From Dimorphilus gyrociliatus (taxonomy: Eukaryota; Annelida; Polychaeta; Dinophilidae), in NCBI GenBank assembly GCA_904063045.1, contig CAJFCJ010000001.1, forward strand, positions 2,611,501-2,675,500: a stretch of 64,000 nt of DNA, in the 5' to 3' direction. The position numbers were made by a program, and so were the translations under genes. The notes under the pieces were generated by a model. That model was not told the origin of the DNA, did no database searches, and saw only the letters and a program-made list of their open reading frames with translations. How positions within the stretch are numbered: position 1 is the stretch's first letter; each line of letters starts with the position of its first letter. This document shows, in pieces, positions 60,803 to 64,000 of this stretch.

Positions 60803-63067
60803 TTAGTAGCAATTTCTTAAAATGAAACTTAATGTTGACTGTCCACTTGCGGGGAGTATGCAAGTAATATCAATGTTCTTTTGAAGTTTTGAATATATAG
60901 AAACAATCACTTTTTCATTTGGACTTCCTCTTATATCAAGTCGAAAATCCTCGCTGCTTATTCGAATGTTTGAAAATCTTTTTGCTGACATAGGAACAAA
61001 TTTCGCTGTTTCTCCAATGAGTATTAATTCATCACCATTAAACTTAAATATAGGAGATGTATGGTAGAGACAAAAATTGGCTTTTGTGCAAGTATAATCA
61101 ACAGAGATTGGATAGTCTTTTGAAAAGATATTTAGGGTGGAATGTTTGCCGTCTAACCAATAAACGCCGTCGTCAGCGTCAACCATATCGGTAGTAATTT
61201 GATAATGACTATCGTTTGGTACATCGGCTGCTAGTACAATACCAAATCTATATTTGGAGACAATTGAGTGTGTCGCTGTTACTTCTCCTGCCTTACCGGG
61301 CCTAAAAGCTGACCTAACGAATTGCTCATCAACTGAAAGAGCCGGTTTACATGGAGATAATATAAGACCGTCAGCATTGCAAGTTCTCAAAAGAAGTGAA
61401 ACATTAGACATTCCAACACCATCTCCAGGAGCGACTTGCGACATACTCAATGTTGACACAACAGCGTGCAAAGCCGGATACGGCTCTTTTTTCTTAAAAG
61501 GATTTCCGGGCTGGATTGTTTGACTGAAAAAGTTATCTTTATTTGGAAAGACACCAACATTCCAAGCAAAATGAGACGTCAGTCCGATTCTCCATTGTTC
61601 GGCAAGCAAGTAATCCGTACTCACTCGAACATTGGTTATACTTTTCAGTTCAAGTACCTGTAGTGCGGTCCGACAAGGTGTCATGCAAAGTTGAGTTGGC
61701 AAGCCGTAAAATTGGAGAGCTTCGTCCAATTGCAGTAGCCAAGTTCTCGCTGCCGTAATATTCTCTTTCGTGAAGCTCATTTTATCAAATTGAAGAGTGA
61801 GCCAATCTTGCAAATACATTCTCAAACCCCATTGAGTGGCATTATAGAAAAAATCTTTCCAAAATGTTTCATCTTGAGGTAAAGCTATATCCTTGTCTCT
61901 TTCGACGACAAAGTTATATTTACCACCGTTTTGCTTTGCATAGACATTATTTGCTGAGAACCATCGATTATGAGCAAAGTATTGCCAGTTAGTTTTCTTT
62001 GAAAATTCAAGTAATCCAGAAGGAAAATAGCCTGGTTGAGGAATCCAATTTACGACACCTTGCCTTCCGTCGGACTTATAATACCACCAACTATCGATTT
62101 GTAAGTATCTATAAGGAATACCGGCCTTTTGAGAGTATTTATACACTTCATATAAACTTTCTTCGTAAGTTTTATTCTTCAGGGTATTATAATAGAAATA
62201 TGCACCATTATCCGTCCAATAGCCTAGATAATCATTTTGGAAACTTGGGCCTGGTTTTCTTGCTTTTCCATATAGGCCTCGTAAATTATCTCCCCAAATA
62301 CGTAAAGCTTTTCCAGGTCCATCAGCAAAGACCATTATCACAGAAGAAGAAAAATGAGCTGGAATGTCTTTTATGCTCCCTAAAATGCCCCATGAAACAG
62401 TTCCCTGTCCATTTGAATTTAAATTGTAGCTGGCTGAGGTAACCATAAATTGTGACGAATGTGACAGAACAATAGTATCACCTCGCTTGTTCATTAGAAG
62501 TAGTGGACCGCTGTCAAGTCCAGAAGCAATTCGCTTTGTATCATTAGTGCCCCATAGACCAAATTTTTTTCCATCATCTCCGAATGAATCCATTCCCCAG
62601 GCAAAAAAGCCTAATTCTTCTTCAGCAGATTTGTCAACTTTAAAAGATGGCCATGTTGAAGCAACACCATTTGATCCAAAAGCATTTGAATTCTTAGCTC
62701 CATCAGGGAAAGTTTGCTGAAACTGGTACACGCCCCCTCCGTAATCTTTAATAGAAGTTATCCAATGTAAACCTGTTTTCGTCTTCCAAGCGCATTCTTT
62801 CCCTTTGAATTTTCCAATTGCATCTTGACCATTGAAATTCGATGCCCCAACAAATGCTAAAGATGAATTTGTTGTTGAAAACACTGTGGAATTATGTGAA
62901 ATCCACAAATCTTTTGAGCTTTCAAGCCATAATTTTTTGCCAATTGTAACAGCAAATGAGCATTCAAGATTTACTTGAGTGATTTCAATTTTTGATAAAT
63001 TGCCATATGTTTGATCCACAAACAAAAATAAAAAAAGTATAAAAAGGTGTATTTTCTTCGTCGCCAT
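60803..63067 (-). CDS. Secreted glycoside-hydrolase-like protein, single exon
   Basis: One uninterrupted 754-residue frame from the ATG at 63067; an upstream in-frame ATG at 63097 would spoil the signal peptide. MATKKIHLFILFLFLFVDQTYG is a clear secretion signal, and several NxS/T sites follow. A beta-rich N-terminal half leads into a TIM-barrel-like region: GYWTDNGAYFYYN (about 284), YRYLQIDSWWYYKSDG, NRWFSANN, MYLQDWL, TNVRVSTDYLL. The pattern recalls clan GH-D/GH31 alpha-glycosidases; Asp in QIDSWW and in QDW or STD are candidate catalytic residues. I do not recognise a named family, and substrate is unknown. It is the only long intronless gene here. Confidence 0.75.
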   Translation of the reverse strand: MATKKIHLFILFLFLFVDQTYGNLSKIEITQVNLECSFAVTIGKKLWLESSKDLWISHNSTVFSTTNSSLAFVGASNFNGQDAIGKFKGKECAWKTKTGLHWITSIKDYGGGVYQFQQTFPDGAKNSNAFGSNGVASTWPSFKVDKSAEEELGFFAWGMDSFGDDGKKFGLWGTNDTKRIASGLDSGPLLLMNKRGDTIVLSHSSQFMVTSASYNLNSNGQGTVSWGILGSIKDIPAHFSSSVIMVFADGPGKALRIWGDNLRGLYGKARKPGPSFQNDYLGYWTDNGAYFYYNTLKNKTYEESLYEVYKYSQKAGIPYRYLQIDSWWYYKSDGRQGVVNWIPQPGYFPSGLLEFSKKTNWQYFAHNRWFSANNVYAKQNGGKYNFVVERDKDIALPQDETFWKDFFYNATQWGLRMYLQDWLTLQFDKMSFTKENITAARTWLLQLDEALQFYGLPTQLCMTPCRTALQVLELKSITNVRVSTDYLLAEQWRIGLTSHFAWNVGVFPNKDNFFSQTIQPGNPFKKKEPYPALHAVVSTLSMSQVAPGDGVGMSNVSLLLRTCNADGLILSPCKPALSVDEQFVRSAFRPGKAGEVTATHSIVSKYRFGIVLAADVPNDSHYQITTDMVDADDGVYWLDGKHSTLNIFSKDYPISVDYTCTKANFCLYHTSPIFKFNGDELILIGETAKFVPMSAKRFSNIRISSEDFRLDIRGSPNEKVIVSIYSKLQKNIDITCILPASGQSTLSFILRNCY

Positions 63068-63682
63068 GTTACTTGTCATATGACACCTATCTATCACGTG
63101 ACAAGACTAAAATTATAACGTGGCGAGAATTAAGTTGATAAATAGATTTAACATGGCGTATCCAGAAAAATATTGAAAGTTTTAGTTTTAGTATTAATGC
63201 AAAAGTTTATAAAAGTTTGCATTGTTCGGAGAAAAATTTTACTGACATTTAGGGACATAAATCGTAAAATTTTTTGTGTACTTCTGTTTTTACAATTATC
63301 TTTTCTTAAAAGTTTCATAAAAACGCATACAAGTTATTTTCTGTTTTCAATTCAGCTAAACTTTTATAATGCATTGTTAAAAGTACCGTTTCATAAAAGT
63401 AACAGATTAATATAGATAAAGAAAATGAAATAAAGAACTATTTTTAAAGTTTTTTTCGATCTTTAAATAAATGGTTTATGTGATTTTGATATTTAAAAAG
63501 TTTGCAATATCTACACCGTTATTAAAAATACTAAAGAAAAATATAAGAATATCAAGAATTTACTGAAAATTAGTGCACTAAAAGTAAAATTTTGTTTTTT
63601 ACGTATAATCGCCATTTTTAAATTTTGTGGTTGTATGATGTCGTAGCTAAAGTGTACCCTACACAGCCAAATCATTTTCAAA
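63068..63682. other. Divergent intergenic region with E-box and ATGGCG words
   Basis: Contains TCACGTGAC at 63094-63102, only 27 bases before the hydrolase start, and AACATGGCG near 63150. The remainder up to STT3B is AT-rich. Confidence 0.45.
63094..63102. promoter_or_regulatory. CLEAR-like E-box TCACGTGAC
   Basis: E-box with the flanks preferred by TFEB/MITF factors, immediately before the start of the secreted or lysosomal hydrolase-like gene. Function is inferred. Confidence 0.4.
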
Positions 63683-64000
63683 ATGGCTGACGCCGGGAAT
63701 ATTCGTTCGGCTTTAGCTAACCCAACGGGCTGGCAAAGTCTGATCATTTTCACTGTTCTAACTTTAGCTTGGTTGACTGGCTTTAGCTCTAGATTATTTG
63801 CAGTAATTCGATTTGAGAGTATTATTCACGAGTTTGATCCATGGTACATTGTCTGTTTCAACGTTTTATTGTCATTGTCATGTCTGTTTTCTTGCAGGTT
63901 CAATTATAGATCAACTCATTATATGGTTGAACATGGCTTTTATAATTTTCTTAACTGGTTTGACGAAAGAGCATGGTATCCTCTCGGAAGGATCGTCGGG
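63683..64000 (+). CDS. STT3B: Oligosaccharyltransferase catalytic subunit STT3B, 5' end
   Basis: Membrane enzyme that transfers the lipid-linked glycan to Asn-X-Ser/Thr in the ER lumen. Exons 63683-63843 and 63898 to the window edge join in phase 2. The first transmembrane helix ([14 protein letters not shown]) is followed by [46 protein letters not shown]. The EFD triad in HEFDPW is the first metal-binding motif. The FDPWFNYRSTH and WLTGFSSR wording matches STT3B rather than STT3A. The gene is cut by the right edge. Its start is in a CAAAATGGCTG context. Confidence 0.95.
   Translation, partial: MADAGNIRSALANPTGWQSLIIFTVLTLAWLTGFSSRLFAVIRFESIIHEFDPWYIVCFNVLLSLSCLFSCRFNYRSTHYMVEHGFYNFLNWFDERAWYPLGRIVG

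Noticed and set aside
1-64000. CRISPR arrays, bacterial operons and Shine-Dalgarno sites
   Set aside because: Introns, signal peptides and animal gene families show a eukaryotic nuclear sequence. No regular spacer-repeat pattern was seen.
1-64000. tRNA and rRNA genes
   Set aside because: No clear A/B box pair, acceptor-stem folding or rRNA core was recognised by eye. A covariance-model scan would decide; I make no call.

Overview
The window is nuclear DNA of a small, compact, AT-rich animal genome. Seventeen protein-coding genes with clear animal counterparts (TSC2, MRCK, presenilin, FBXO45, TRIM37, an FGFR-like receptor kinase, periphilin and others), plus two poorly identified ones, lie on both strands. 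Nearly all introns are about 45-70 bases with GT..AG ends, and intergenic gaps are usually under 1 kb. Gene content and intron size would fit a miniaturised invertebrate, perhaps a spiralian such as a small annelid. The species cannot be fixed from the sequence alone. I built the gene models by hand from reading frame, splice sites, intron phase and recalled family motifs. Every multi-exon model closes in frame, and most predicted lengths lie within about 10% of the human protein (TRIM37 is the main exception).

Layout. 1-1154 (+) 3' end of TSC2; 1382-3096 (+) mitochondrial poly(A) polymerase; 3311-4600 decayed mobile-element sequence; 5113-16747 (-) the Rho-family effector kinase MRCK in 33 exons; 18146-20739 (+) 6-phosphogluconate dehydrogenase; 20951-24474 (-) EFL1; 25177-28625 (+) a TXNDC16-like ER protein, followed by a broken copy of part of EFL1; 30247-31324 (+) an SLC25 mitochondrial carrier; 31714-33080 (-) RNA polymerase III subunit POLR3F; 33811-34674 (-) FBXO45; 35231-36309 (-) an unrecognised zinc-finger protein; 36618-38558 (-) DDX47; 38742-40133 (+) presenilin; 40231-41808 (-) NOC4L; 42052-42394 (+) a small GON7-like protein; 42497-44916 (-) GFM2; 45829-48468 (-) TRIM37; 49169-52252 (+) an RRM plus RS plus periphilin-domain protein; 53177-55024 (-) cytochrome b5 reductase; 55516-59020 (-) an FGFR-like receptor tyrosine kinase; 60803-63067 (-) an intronless secreted glycosidase-like protein; 63683-64000 (+) 5' end of STT3B.

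Most genes are unrelated housekeeping functions, with no operon-like grouping by pathway. Several sit head to head across short shared promoters (DDX47/presenilin 183 bp, NOC4L/GON7 243 bp, GFM2 and TRIM37 with their neighbours further apart). Recurrent promoter words are an ATGGCG (YY1/TISU-like) motif near many starts, palindromic GCATGCGC (NRF1-like) sites, and TCACGTG E-boxes.

The most interesting points are: an RRM and RS region joined to the C-terminal domain of the HUSH-complex subunit periphilin; an MRCK with two tandem CRIB motifs that can be bypassed by a stop codon in the preceding exon; an unprocessed EFL1 pseudogene fragment beside the parent locus; a presenilin with a very short catalytic loop; alternative first exons in cytochrome b5 reductase; and a large single-exon secreted glycosidase-like gene among intron-rich neighbours.
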